Positions 22,539 to 34,334 of a DNA stretch of 64,000 nt are shown here, one piece after another. The notes below the pieces were generated by a model that saw only the letters and a program-made list of their open reading frames with translations, ran no database searches and was not told where the DNA came from. Source of the stretch: Cunninghamia lanceolata (Eukaryota; Streptophyta; Pinopsida; Cupressales; Cupressaceae). Where the stretch lies: positions 7,812,001-7,876,000 of the forward strand of contig BSBN01000297.1 in NCBI GenBank assembly GCA_027924645.1. Direction: 5' to 3'. Made by a program: the position numbers and the translations under genes. Numbering within the stretch: position 1 is the stretch's first letter; each line of letters begins with the position of its first letter.

Positions 22539-24052
22539 TATTGCAAGTATGTGCCTAATCAGTGTTGTCATTGATGTCAACATATCTGTGTTGTCATTGG
22601 TGTCAACTGTGATCTTATCTTGTTTGCTTGTAATGATTAAGATGTTTTGTATTTTCTTATGTAAGTAATCTTGATGTTGAGGATATTGTGAAAATTAGCT
22701 TCTCCGGTAGATACAGTGAGTTGCAGTGGAAATAATGTATTGCATACAAAAGATCAGTCCAAAAGAACACTATGCATTTTCTGTTGAATGAATATCTTTG
22801 ATTGGGGATTGGAAGTTATTTAGAAGTCCATCTGAAGATGCTATGTTCTAAGTTTGAGCCTCTGGTATGAAGAACTGAGTGAGTTATGTTCACCAGAGTG
22901 AAAACAACTTTTTCTATATGTTTGGCAAAGATAGGGAGAAAGTGTTATGCTACGCATTCCTCCGCATTGAAGTATTTTGATCTGCAGTTCTAGAGATAAG
23001 TCTAAGATAATGTTAAGTGCCTTCAACTCCAATGGTTCATGATTTGGTAGTCTGCAAGCTATCCTTTCTTTATGACAGTAGCTGATAGTGTTGTTCTTAT
23101 GCTCTGATTTGAAGAATCTTCTTGATAGAGTGGTTAGAGATCACGCGGTTGTTCTTGGTGATTATAATGTGCTTGTGGATGTCTCCTGATCATGTTCCTA
23201 CCTTTGGATTGGTCCGCAAAGAGAAGTGTGGATCGTGAAAGAAGAATATTCTTAGAAAACCTAGTGTTAACTTTAGTCTTGGCCAACTTGATTGTTTTCA
23301 CTATTTGCAGAGATGCATTGAAGACTGTAGAAGCATGTTGTGGCATGGAGGATTGCATTTGAGTCCTAGCTAAGGTGTGGTGTGTTCATCATACTTCTCT
23401 ACATCTTTCCTTAGCTAAATTTTGTAATAGGTCGACCTATTTCTATATATGTTTTGTAATGCCGATCTTGGAGAATGTTCCAATGGTTGATGAATGTAAT
23501 GCCGACCTTGATGTACGTTCCAAGGTTGATGAATTGTCTAAAAGCATGTAATAGAGTTGCAAAAAAGTGGGTGTGTGTGAATATGAAGAGATAAGTGTGA
23601 AGGTGTGAAAGAGCAGGGCAGAGAAGTTATATTGTGCTTCAATAGAACTGAATCCTGACATGGAGTAGATGCTACTTAATCAGTTCACCACTTTGGCAGT
23701 GAGCCACCCCTTGGTAGTGAGCCACCCTTTGGCAGTGAGCCATTCTTTACAGTGAACAATTTGGGTAGTGAGCCCTGTAGGCAGTGAGCCTCTGTTTTTC
23801 AGTATTGTTATAACTCATATATTTATGTGGGCTAACACCCACCGTGGTTTTTCCATTTTAGGGTTTTCCACGTAAAAAAATCTGGTGTCTATTGTGTTGG
23901 ATGTGTGTTTATGATTAAGATTATGGTTTCATGCTTTCATGATTAAATCTGATTATAAGCAATTAAGTAGTTGATGGTTTGATGTTCATAATAAGCTAAG
24001 TTTTTTTGACAACTAATTCACCCCCCTCTCAATTGTCCAGTGTATTTCAACA
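22539..24052 (+). repeat. LTR A3 (1514 bp)
   Basis: It matches LTR A1 throughout. The initial TG has become TA, and it ends CAACA. CAAAT follows, matching the left flank of A1. Confidence 0.9.
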
Positions 24053-24057
24053 CAAAT
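24053..24057. repeat. Target-site duplication CAAAT, right copy of array A
   Basis: Identical to 5636-5640. Confidence 0.85.
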
Positions 24058-26230
24058 ATCAACCATTGATTTCATCCTTACATCCTATCCCTCTATATCT
24101 TATCCAAAAATAAATTTAAGAGAGGATTGCCCCTCTCATTCCATAAACTATTCATGCACTATCATCATGTTGCTATTTTCTTAAGTGATCATTCACCGTC
24201 CTATCCTTATGCTGTTAGTTTCAGTATCATTCTAGAAAGGAGCATCCACATCCACATCATTTTGGAGCACATCACCACATCATGGAAGATATAAGCTTTG
24301 TTTGTGTTTTGCATTGATTAAGTTACCTTTCATTTTTATCTCTAGTCCAAAGTAGAAGGTCAATAATTAGTTTTCATTTTGCATCACTTAGCCAGATTCA
24401 ACCTTCTTTAGTTAAAAAAAATCAAACAAATGGCACCATAATGTAGTGATTGAAAAATTTGCACTTTAAAAAATGGCTAATTGATCGAAGTCTATATGAG
24501 CAAGTTATGGGCATTTTGAAGTTGCATAAATGAGAACAAGACAACCATATCTTTGCAAAATTGGGAGTTTTGGACACTCTTGATATGATAAAAAAAATAA
24601 CAATACCAATGCAAAGAACATAATTTTTTTTCCCATTTAAAAAAATTACTTTAAAAATACCTTTGTATGACTAAGAAAAGGTCTCTTAGAGTTCACTTAT
24701 TAATTTAAAACTACCAATAAAGATGGGTCTGGTAGAATGGTGGTGCTCTAGTAGCAGGTTAGTGACTTATGAGTTGTGGATTGGTGGAACTACAAGTGGA
24801 TGTGGTAGTTAGGAAGTATTTTGATGATGGAGTGAAGGTTAGATGGAATTAGGGTGGAGCTATGATGGTACAATAATGTAGTGGCGCTGAGGTAGAACTA
24901 TAGTGGTGCAATAATGGCTAGAGGCTGGAGGGTCGTAGGTGAAGGTTTGTAGTGGCATTGACTACTGGTGGTGGTGGCAATGGCAGCTCAATGGGAATTT
25001 TAAAAAAGGAACTAGAATTATTTAAAAGAACATTAATGCTACATTTAAAGGGGGTGACAAGGATTGCCAACCCCTATACCCTTGTTATGTAGGGGGTACT
25101 ATGGTCCCTTGAAACATTAGGGGTATGTGGGGTCAAGTACCTCCCTCCCATATATACACCACCATGCACTTAAAAAACTTATTTTTAATTTTAATTTTTT
25201 AAATAGAAAACCTTTTAATCAATATTTTTTATACTTGTGTTAGGCCTGCACTCAATCCATACAACTTTGTCCTTTGTGCCTAGGATAGTTTATTTTCTTT
25301 TCTCCAAATTACTTCAAATTTAATTAAATGATAGTTGATCTATAGGTTTTGGGTCACTCTAGATGTAATGGTGGGTCCTTTTCTACCAAAGTGCTCCAAA
25401 AGTGAGTTGCATGTGAAAATACAAATTCAAATCCTACAAGTAAATCTATTTTATATTGACTTCATGGTGTCCAATGGGGATGAAATGAAAGCCTATCCTA
25501 GGTATTTTGGACCTTCTAAAAGTAATGGAACTCTATTTTTTTTTATAGATGCCTCCTACATTGATTGATCTAGAAACACTCAATTTGCAAGACTATAAAT
25601 CTTAGGTAAAAGAAGCATAAACAATATCCTAGATTGAATTAATTAACACCTAAACTACCCTACTCTAATATTTTTGGAAGGATAGAGCCACACCATTCCA
25701 ACTAGGTTGAAAAATTAAAAGGGAAGCCTAATGGAGGCCAATGATGAAAACCCACTTGTAAGGGCACTAAAGGTTGACAACATACAAACATATCGCAAGT
25801 AGGATAGAGCAAGCTAAAGTCACCACAAGACAAAGACATGACAGTGTAACACCTATAGCCAACGTACCACATCTATAGGACATACAAATGAAGGAGCATA
25901 AATAGGGACATGTCCTTATACTTAGTCATAGACATATATGTACTACATGTAAGATATAGAAGACAGAACATAACAAAATGTAGGAGAGGAAGAAAAGAAA
26001 GATAAGAACATAGATAAGAGAGAAATATATGAGAATATATTATTTAATATATGAATGCGTATTAAGAGACTAATAATATGCATTGAATTTTAATATAATG
26101 AATATATGATGATTTATGGGATCCGATATGTGTATGTGATGAATGTTTTATTTTATTTATGTATGTTATAATCCACCACATTAATCTATAATCTACTATG
26201 TATGTTCTAATCCTCTTTGTTATCTACCAC
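24058..26230. other. Unassigned sequence, no gene seen
   Basis: AT-rich and non-repetitive within the window. The longest open frame (25335-25568, plus, 77 codons) has no recognisable feature and lies in T-rich sequence. A GGTGG-rich stretch occupies about 24720-24990. Probably old, unrecognisable repeat. Confidence 0.4.
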
Positions 26231-26237
26231 ACTAGGG

Positions 26238-26245
26238 TATAAATA
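26238..26245 (+). promoter_or_regulatory. TATAAATA, candidate TATA box of a decayed LTR element
   Basis: TATAAATA lies about 320 bp before the first gag-like frame of the gypsy remnant at 26559. The spacing would fit an LTR promoter, but no LTR partner was found in the window. Confidence 0.25.
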
Positions 26246-26558
26246 CAACATTAACAAAGAATGCGCTTAGAACCATGGTATGTGCTTCCTCTTGTTAACA
26301 TTTTGGTTTTATTGCTAGGACCCTGGTAATTGGAAGAAAGGAGAGGATCGAACCTTGAGAAAAAAAATCTTGTGATGAGGAGGTTTTCAAAAATAAGTGA
26401 CTATAGATTCAAAGTCCTAAGTGACTTTAATTTTTGGTGGTAAAACACTCGAGGTCCTAGCTCATGAGAGGGGTTAGGCACCTAGGGGTTAACAAATGGA
26501 AAGGGAAGAGATCTTGTAAGGGATCCCAAAGAGATGTGACAAGTAAGGTAGGTCTAGA

Positions 26559-27090
26559 ATGGAGTCACTAGAGATGAATAAAAGATTAATAAAATACCAA
26601 ATCAAAAACACCCATGGTGAAAGGAGATATCAGAAGATTAAGCAAATTTTTTTAAGAGATCAAGATATCAATGGAGATGAACATGGAAGAGAAGATATTG
26701 AAACAAGTATAGGAGAGATAACAAAGATACTACAAGAAGATGGAGAAGGATAGAGAAGCCTCTTTAGAGTGTGCCGAGAGGGTTGCTACTGGGAACGTTG
26801 AGAATGTGGAGAGATTTGAGATTCTACTACTAGAAGGAAAGATAATGCCACTTAATTGCAATGACACATCTGAGTAGATAATCACCCATATTATAAGAGA
26901 AGAAGAAATTTTGACCAAATTGACAAACTAGATGAAATGGTATGATGAATTTAAGGAGTCATTAAAGGAAGGGCTTAGAAGTAGGAGTTCTTAGCTAGGG
27001 CATAGAAGAATCGGTGCTTTGCAATTTAATTTTTTGACTCAAATGCCATATTTTGAGCCTAACTTGTCTAACATTAGGGTCACCAATTAA
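26559..27090 (+). pseudogene. Charged N-terminal gag-like frame of a decayed gypsy element (J)
   Basis: One frame reads on from the ATG at 26559, with stops at 26751, 26877 and 26928 and Lys/Glu-rich sequence. It lies upstream of a clear gag domain in the same orientation and may be its N-terminal part. There is no domain match I can name; the link to the downstream gag is inferred from position. Confidence 0.35.
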
Positions 27091-27599
27091 GGGGTTTGAG
27101 GGTTTAATAACCCCTATATCTAAATTAAAACCTATGGAATTCATTTTGGAATACTTAGTGTGGTAAGTAAAAGTATGGTTTTACAAAAGGAAAATATGAT
27201 GAAAAACTTGGAGTTTTAGGAAAGAGAGAAGAATGCAAAAAATAGGATTCAAGGGACATGTTCAATGAATTATTCATCAACATAATTGAAGCACTTAGAG
27301 AAGGATTGGAGAGTTATATATTATTTAATTAAATGCTATTAACTAATGAGAAATTATCCAAAAATATATGTAAAATGAAGTGACACCTTGAAGAGGTGAC
27401 CCCCCAAACCAAGAGTCACCCCTCATGCTTCTTAAGTTAAGAAGAGTTTCAACCAAGGATATATTTAGTAGACCATTCTAGATAAAGGAAGAGGCAAATA
27501 GAAGAGAGTTTGTAGTTTTCTATGAAGAGTTACTGGATGAATAATTCTTTGATTTTGAATTTCTTAGGGACAAGGAAGAGTGAGAAAGTTGGCCAAACA

Positions 27600-28990
27600 A
27601 ATGGAACCTGTCAAGAGAAATAGGATTTCCAAGAATTTCAAGGAGAAGAAACCTAAACAATCAGGAACAAACTAGGAAGGTAGATAAGAATGTAAAGGAG
27701 AAACCAAATAGTGACAAAACAAAGGTGCCTATCACTGAAAGAATGGAACAAAACCATATTAAGCTGCCAATCTTTGACAAGGACATCAAACAAGTTGTCA
27801 AACATATATTTGTCTTGGAGGCCACCCAGAGAAGAAATGGAGTGTAGAAAAACTAGACCAAGTTGTATGAATTTGTGGGAACACTTAGGGATGAATCCAT
27901 TAAGTGGTACATTAAAGAATGTCCCCAACATGATAAATAATGGACTAAATTGAACAAACATATCTTGAGCAATTTTTTAGACTGTAAAAATTACTTTTGA
28001 GAGCATTTAAAAATGAGGGATATGATACAAAAGAAAGGAGAAACCATAAAGGAGTTTGATCAAATATTCAAAGGGGTGGTTAGATGGTTAGAAGAGCCAC
28101 TAACTAAAAAATAAAGACTAGAATGGTTTGTCTCTAGACTACTACCTCGAATTAGGGCATCCTTGGATGGTAGAATTTTTAATACATATGAAAAGGTGAT
28201 GGAATTAGCCTCTATAATTGAAGTGTAATTTTGAAGAAGGGAAAATGAAAGGGAAGAAAGCATAGAAATAGAAAAGACAAAATTGGAGTTGGAACAAATG
28301 AAAATCAAACAAAAGATTTTAGCTAAGGGAGGAAATTAGAGGGAGGCGTCACCTATTCGAAGAAAGAAAATTTGGTGTACACACTACTCAAATTAAATTC
28401 ATTTAAGGAATGAGTGCCCATTCCTAGAGAGGAAAAAAAGAGTTGCAGTGATGACAATAGAATTTGTAGAACCTCCAAGGAGATTAAAAATCATTTTTTG
28501 GAATTCGTGGAGAGTAGGATGACCATAGGATGGATGATTGTCCCTCACTATTTTTCTAACTAAGGGATGAGTCTAAGAATGAATCTTGGTGTAGTCATAG
28601 GGATGAGGAAAATGAACCCATCTATAGAGGGATTGCAAGATCCAAGGGTTTGGTAGAAAGAGCTTATCATGTACAAGATCATGGATATATGCACCTCTAA
28701 TTAAAAAACAAACATGCAATTAATACAATACAAAATTCAACACCCCAAATCTCAAGTGATAGACCATCCACTATTTATAAGAATGATTATGAAAATAAGA
28801 GTTATTGCAATGAGGTTAGTGGAGGATGCAATAGAGTAAGAGGCTGAGGATATAGGAGAAGAGAAGAAGTAACATTCTATTAGTGCAAAGAAGTGAGGCA
28901 TTATGCCAATGAGTGTAGAGAGGAGAAAAAGAAAACATGTCAATTTTATGGTGATGCTACAATGACTCCTCTAGTTATCCAAGGGTAGCA
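27600..28990 (+). pseudogene. Ty3/gypsy gag remnant with degenerate zinc knuckles (J)
   Basis: The frame around 27714-28330 shows the gag signature: VGTLRDESIKWY, then KKGETIKEFDQIFKG and a leucine-rich helix ending near KVMELASIIE. A degenerate knuckle follows near 28373 (first Cys kept, second changed to Tyr, later HLRNEC intact) and another near 28880 (CKEVRHYANEC with the first Cys lost). At least five in-frame stops are present. No protease or polymerase follows before element D begins at 29054. Confidence 0.7.
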
Positions 28991-29053
28991 TAGTATTACA
29001 AGAACAACCAAGAGCTTACTAATAGTGAAGAACTATCTAGGTTGAATGTGGTG

Positions 29054-32000
29054 TGTTGGAACTTGTTTTTGTGCGCCTTTTCCTGAGTAGGATGACCTTT
29101 AGATTGGTAGAGAGACCTAATTTTTAGGCTCTGAAGCGACAAGCTAGCCCAAAACCACTGGCATTAAAATATCTCAATCTGGAGCTCATATTCAAAAACT
29201 GTTTGGAAAAGGATCTTGAATATGCATAAACTACCTTTAGTCCTGATTTCATGTTGATTGGACAAGTTTTGAGCCTAATTTTAATATTCCAGGGTTTTCG
29301 AGTGGGTGTGTGGAACATGGGCCAAATGATGTTATTATTCAATTCTAGAGAATTGACAAGTTTTAACATTATATCAGGATGCTCCAGTTCCAGTTTTGAG
29401 TTTGCTAGTGAGTTTTGTGACCATGGCAAAAAAACTTTTAAACTGCATATGCGCTGGCCCCTGTTACAAAGGAACTCTTGAAATTTAGTTTACTGGGCAA
29501 TTTCTAGTGATAGGACGAGGATTGAAATCAAATATCATTACTCCTTGCAAGTTTTCATGGCCTCCAGATCCAATCCCTACTTGTAGCACAATTTCTATCT
29601 TTTCTGCAACGGTTTTTAAATGCCGGTATTAAAAAGGTGAGAATTAAAAAATTAAACAATTATAATTGTTTTAATTTGGGCATTTAAATTAAAATTATTG
29701 ATTTTTAGAAATATTTTAATGTCAAAGTCAAAATGCAAGGTGGAGGAGTTTTATTTTAAAATTCTCGTGCAAAGAGAATTGGGGAAAAATAAAGTTTAAA
29801 AATGTGCGATGGGAATACTTTAAAAAATCTTTGGCATTTTCTAAAGTCTCAAAGGCATCAAAATTGGAGGTGAGAATATTTGTTTTTCCCGTGCATCAAA
29901 GATGAAGTGAAAATTATGAAGTTAATTTTCTTCATGCACCGCACATCCTTTCAAAGTGCCATCCAACCCAAAAGCTGCACTATGGTAAATAGATGCGTTG
30001 CTTTTCTTTGATTTGGCTCTCCAATTTTTGAGGTCCGAAGGGCATTGCATGCATTATTTTTAATAAAGAATAATAAAACTTAAAACTTCTATCGCATGTC
30101 ACAACCTCTCCAAAATCATTCTTGCCAAAGCTGCAATGAATGAAATGTGTGTGTTGTAATTAGATACAACCACGTGTAGGGTGTTTCAACATTATTTGTT
30201 GTTGTTTGATGATGGATCCATGCTCAATGGAACCCAGGGAAGTTTTCTAATGCCCTAACCGTCTTTCCTCGGCTTGGGAATGATGTAAAAATACCTTTGC
30301 AACCATAAAAATGCCCCAACTATTTGAAAAATGATCCCAACACTGTAAAAATGCTTCTACAATAATAAAAATGCTGTGCAACCTTTGCAAACACCTAGGC
30401 GAGTTTTAAAACGACCCAACAATGCCCCAACACAGTGAAAATGCCTCCAACATGAATAAAAATGACCCAATAATGTTTTAAATGCCCTAACATAGTGAAA
30501 ATGCCCTGCACAAGGCAAAATGATAGCTAAGACATATTTAAATGCATTAGAAATGGAGTGCACGAATGAGACACCAGAGATATTGATGAGTGATCAAACT
30601 TGCACAAGAATGGAGTAGAGAAAATTAAAAGGTCTTGATCAAATGGTTGGAGGCAAATTGTGGAGATGATATTCTTTAGATGATATAGTGAAAGCTTTAG
30701 TAATTGTGGAGATGAGTTTTAATCCTGTAGAATGCAAGTATACCCATAAAAATGTTAGAACAAAATAAAGCATATAAAACTGTAAAGAAAATAACAGCAA
30801 ATGGCCGCAGGAAACTGTTTGACAAAATGCTAAGTTGAATGCAAGAAGAATTTGGGAGTTCTAGAGGCTAAAATGCTTGATGAAAAAGCATTATTTTACT
30901 ACCACTGAAGTGGGTAATTACCCAGGGTTAACTTTTTCACTTGCTAAGTGAAAATGTAGTTGAAAATTTTTATTTTACAGGCAGGTAAAATGTTGCACGG
31001 GAAATGCAAATCATTTTCAATTTGCAAATGAGGACAAACAAGAGGGAAATTAGAAGATGTTGTGGCATATTCTCTTATGCCAAAATTAGTTGTAGAATTA
31101 AGGGACCTAATTACACCAAGTGTCATGCGTCACTCCAATCTAGGTCTTCTTCTTTCTCATAAAATGTAAGGAGTCAGTCCAAGTTGATAGGAAAAGCATA
31201 GTAGCAATGTCTGTGTATTCAAGTTGTAATTGCACATCTGTTTTTTATTTGATTTAGATGAATACATGTTGATCTGTACAATTGTCTCTAGCCTACAATG
31301 TAAGTAATCTCTTTGAATAAAGCAATCAAGGGTTGTGGAATTCTTCATTGCTCATTTGTAGTAATGAATTGTTTTCTCTGTTAAATTTCTATTCAAGGAA
31401 TGATATAACATATTTCAGGGAAATAGTAGGAATAGTTACATTATAGATGGATTATTAAGTAGAATTGTCTAGTTTGGCCATTAGCAGGTCGTGTTATTGT
31501 AAGTCAATAACATTCAATCAATTGGTATTGTAAGGTAATAGCATTTAATTTAATTGAAACGACCATCAGAAATATTTTGGTGTAAATACCAATGATGCAT
31601 GGAATTGTGACTCTATAGCCCTATAAGGCATCGGTCTATCTCTGCACATCGTATCAACCTCACAAACAATTTATAATGACAAATCATAAGCCATGTGTAA
31701 ATTATTTTTAAGTTATTTATGCCTTGCCCTTATGCACAAAGTTTGGTATTATAAATATTGTCAAACCCTATGTAAACTTGCAACCGATGCTTATCATTAG
31801 AGAACTTGTGCATACTGTATTTCTCTAGGTTAATGGTTTTGTAAAAAACCATCAATGAATATAGAAATACAAGGACTATGAATTAGCTTATCATATGTTG
31901 GCACCCTTTTAACCTAGTTTCCTTAGATAGAGATCTCCCTTATTGTTTATCTTTTTTTAAATCTTCCAGAGATCTTTGGGAACACCCTCCCAAGCTTGGC

Positions 32001-32166
32001 AAGGCTCAAAGCATAGAGGAGGTTCATTTACCTTCCTATTCATTAGATTTTATTCACTCTCAATTTTTCTATAGGTTCTTTCTCTCAGTCTAGATTACTC
32101 TAATCCTTATGTCTAGATGTTGTGAGAACACCTTAAAGTTGAAGGATTGGAAGAAAAAGAACCAAT
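29054..32166 (+). repeat. 5' LTR of element D (about 3.1 kb)
   Basis: It starts TGTTGGAACTTG; the first kilobase recurs in the two pieces of the 3' LTR. It ends just before TTGGTGACTCTACTGGGA. Within it, 30280-30510 holds many loose copies of an AAAATGCCCCAACA-like word, and 31316-31330 (AATAAAGCAATCAAG) may be a polyadenylation signal. The exact end is uncertain by a few bases. Confidence 0.7.
30280..30510 (+). repeat. Degenerate AAAATGCCCCAACA-type repeats in LTR D
   Basis: About ten imperfect copies of a 14-18 base phrase (AAATGCC, CCCAACA, AAAAATG words) follow at irregular spacing. They produce spurious minus-strand open frames. Confidence 0.6.
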
Positions 32167-32169
32167 AGA

Positions 32170-32187
32170 TTGGTGACTCTACTGGGA
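32170..32187 (+). other. Primer binding site of element D
   Basis: TTGGTGACTCTACTGGGA follows the presumed LTR end. The form resembles the TTGGYGACTCYRCTGGGG sites described for large plant gypsy elements. I do not assign the tRNA. Confidence 0.6.
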
Positions 32188-32934
32188 CAAGTCTACAAAA
32201 GCATGTAACTATTTGGGAGAGTAAAATATTTTAAAGATCTTCGTACTTTGTTGAAGAAATTGTTGCAAGACATTTGGAGATTTGTGAAATACTGGTGCTC
32301 TATTGGTGGAATGAGCTCAAGTAGTATTGGATCTTTGAAGAGCTTCTAGTTCTTTGAAGGTTTTTGTCCTCTTTGATGAGGTGGTGACTCTATGAATGAA
32401 CCCGATAAATTGTTGAAGAATTGTTTCTTTTTATACAAGTGTATTGCATAAATCTATAAGGTTTCCAATCATAGGAAGAAAATTTGTGAGGTTTGCAATA
32501 ATTTCTAGGTATTTGGTTCTTCATTTCTTGTTTCATCTTTAAAGCAGAATAAATCAGGTGTGTAAAAGTTATTTGTGAAAATGCTTTGTGTAGAATGTTT
32601 TTGATTATGGTAAGCTGTAAACTAGGGTGCAGATCCCTTTAACAAAAAGCCACAATAGGTAGAAAAACAGGCTCAAAAGGCCACCAACTACAGACAAGCA
32701 ACACACTAATAGTAGCTAAGCATAATAAAGTCCATACAATATAACTAGTACCATAACCAAAAACAAACAACATAATAAAGGAAAAAACTACTTGAGAAGT
32801 TGGTTCCAATCCTCCATGAGGAAGCCAAACAACTCATCCTTGCTAGAAAAAGTCTTCGAATTAGAGCCATGCTTCTTCTCTTCATTGTCCTAGAGGACTG
32901 CCAAGGTAGTGGTAGCACGGTGTGTGACCTTCGA
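32188..32934. other. Leader region of element D, no plus-strand gene
   Basis: No plus-strand coding signal. From about 32625 the sequence looks like the 3' flank of the minus-strand reading frame described next. I see no poly(T) that would prove a LINE tail. Confidence 0.4.
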
Positions 32935-34245
32935 TCATACAATGACCATGGTTCTTATCTTGCCCTCGAGAGTGTCCATCCCTGCTTTTAGCTTTGCCAT
33001 TTCTCCTTTGACCTGATTGCAATTCCCACACTCAACCTGACCCACAACTTCCTTTTCCATCAGCTCCACATCATGCTGATCTAACTCTGTTTCCTCATCT
33101 TTCGTGTCATAATAGGAATTATTAAGTTCCTCGAATAAACTAGCCCCCTCTTGGAATTCTGACTGCTTAGGAGTGGGCTTAACCTCCTTAATTTCAACCT
33201 CTTCCTTCAGGTCAAAAGCACTTGAGTAATCAACAATTTTAACCATAGGGGTTTTTATACCATCTAACCTACTAGAATAATGGATACTGGGCCTCCTGGA
33301 GGCAGCACCACTACTATGCTTCATGTCCACCTTATGGGCCATGTCTTTCCTTTGAGAAGCAATTCTCTCCACCTTCTCCCGATCATCAACCTTATGGATG
33401 TCTTCAAGGGATAATTCCTTAGTCTCCACCTCCACAACCTAGGTAACAATACTCTTATGTTTTTTGGTCTTGGCTTGCTTCACATCTACGAACAATCCTC
33501 CTTTCCTCTTATCCTGCTTCCTGTCTCTAGAGTGGGTGGGCCTGCTTCCTGTCTCTAGAGTGGGTGGGACTATTTTTAATATCATAGAGACCCTCAACAA
33601 CATCCTTTTGGGGAAAATTTCTAGGAGAACCAGCAAAGGTGTCACTAGCAGGGGGGAGGGTTTACCAACTGGGACCATAGGGGTGGAATCTAGATTCTTG
33701 ACATCCAAGGAAGATTTAGTAGTTTTTTGTTTGTTCTTTTTGGATCGGGAAACTAGGGTTTCAACAGTGTGGGCTTTAGAATCATGGGGGGACCTAATAA
33801 CCATGGGATAACTCTTTATAGGGTACGTACCAATAGCCATCTTGGAAGGACTATCCCTGACCTTAACAAGAAGCAAAGTGTTCTCGCTAGGCTGGTCATC
33901 TTATACATCTTCAATCAAACATGCCCTGATAGGTTTGGGAGGACAAATGGTGAGATGGAATTGGTAAAGGCAAAGGATTAAGCCCTGATGCAGGGGGACA
34001 ACAACAACACTGGGGTTACACTTAAGCTTTTTGTAGAATGTTATTCCCATATTGAATGAATGTTTACTTTGAAAAGAGGGAATTAAGATGAGCAATGTAG
34101 GCCTACATATTTCAATAATGTTGATTATGATAGATATGTGCTGAAAAATATCCATGGTAGATAAAAGGCATATTGATTGATGTAAGATTACACGTGTTGT
34201 AAAAGTGTAATGGTCTTTATAGACTTGTGAATCTCGTGTAACCAA
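32935..34245 (-). pseudogene. Antisense reading frame of about 430 codons, unknown protein, inside element D
   Basis: On the minus strand one frame runs from 34245 to 32935 with two stops (33898-33900 and 33436-33438). Coding-like sequence shifts out of frame near a G-run at 33651-33659 and returns after a perfect 28-bp duplication (33513-33568), as if two indels cancelled. The C-terminal half is strongly charged, with CGNCNQVKGEMAKLKAGMDT near its end, a possible coiled coil. I see no enzyme motif. It could be an antisense ORF of element D, such as some Tat-lineage elements carry, an inserted LINE ORF1, or a captured host gene fragment. Confidence 0.45.
33513..33568. repeat. Perfect 28-bp tandem duplication
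   Basis: 33513-33540 and 33541-33568 are identical. Because 28 is not a multiple of three, it shifts the minus-strand frame. Confidence 0.9.
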
Positions 34246-34329
34246 TAAAAATGTATGAACATTTTATGTTAAAGTCTAGTAATAAATAATGATCAAACAT
34301 TGGAGAAATAAGGATTATATTGGGAAGAC

Positions 34330-34334
34330 TTAAG
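34330..34334. repeat. Target-site duplication TTAAG, left copy of copia C
   Basis: TTAAG abuts LTR C1 and recurs at 41344-41348. Confidence 0.9.

Larger units (their letters stand above)
5641..24052 (+). mobile_element. Ty1/copia array A: LTR-internal-LTR-internal-LTR, with element B nested inside
   Basis: Three related LTRs (5641-7157, 16641-18095, 22539-24052) alternate with two copies of a gag-pol interior in the same orientation. Without nested element B the interiors are about 4449 and 4443 bp. A single 5-bp duplication, CAAAT, flanks the whole. Such arrays are usually explained by unequal recombination between LTRs of one family, or by integration of tandem copies. The order protease, integrase, reverse transcriptase, RNase H is that of copia. 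Both interiors carry stops and frameshifts. Confidence 0.9.

Noticed and set aside
24720..24990. GGTGG-rich stretch as a possible gene or G-quadruplex cluster
   Set aside because: G-runs are mostly two bases long and irregular; no frame is open.
32625..33900. Assignment of the antisense frame to a LINE
   Set aside because: The 3' flank vaguely resembles LINE tails, but I find no poly(A), target duplication, endonuclease or reverse transcriptase, so I leave the family open.
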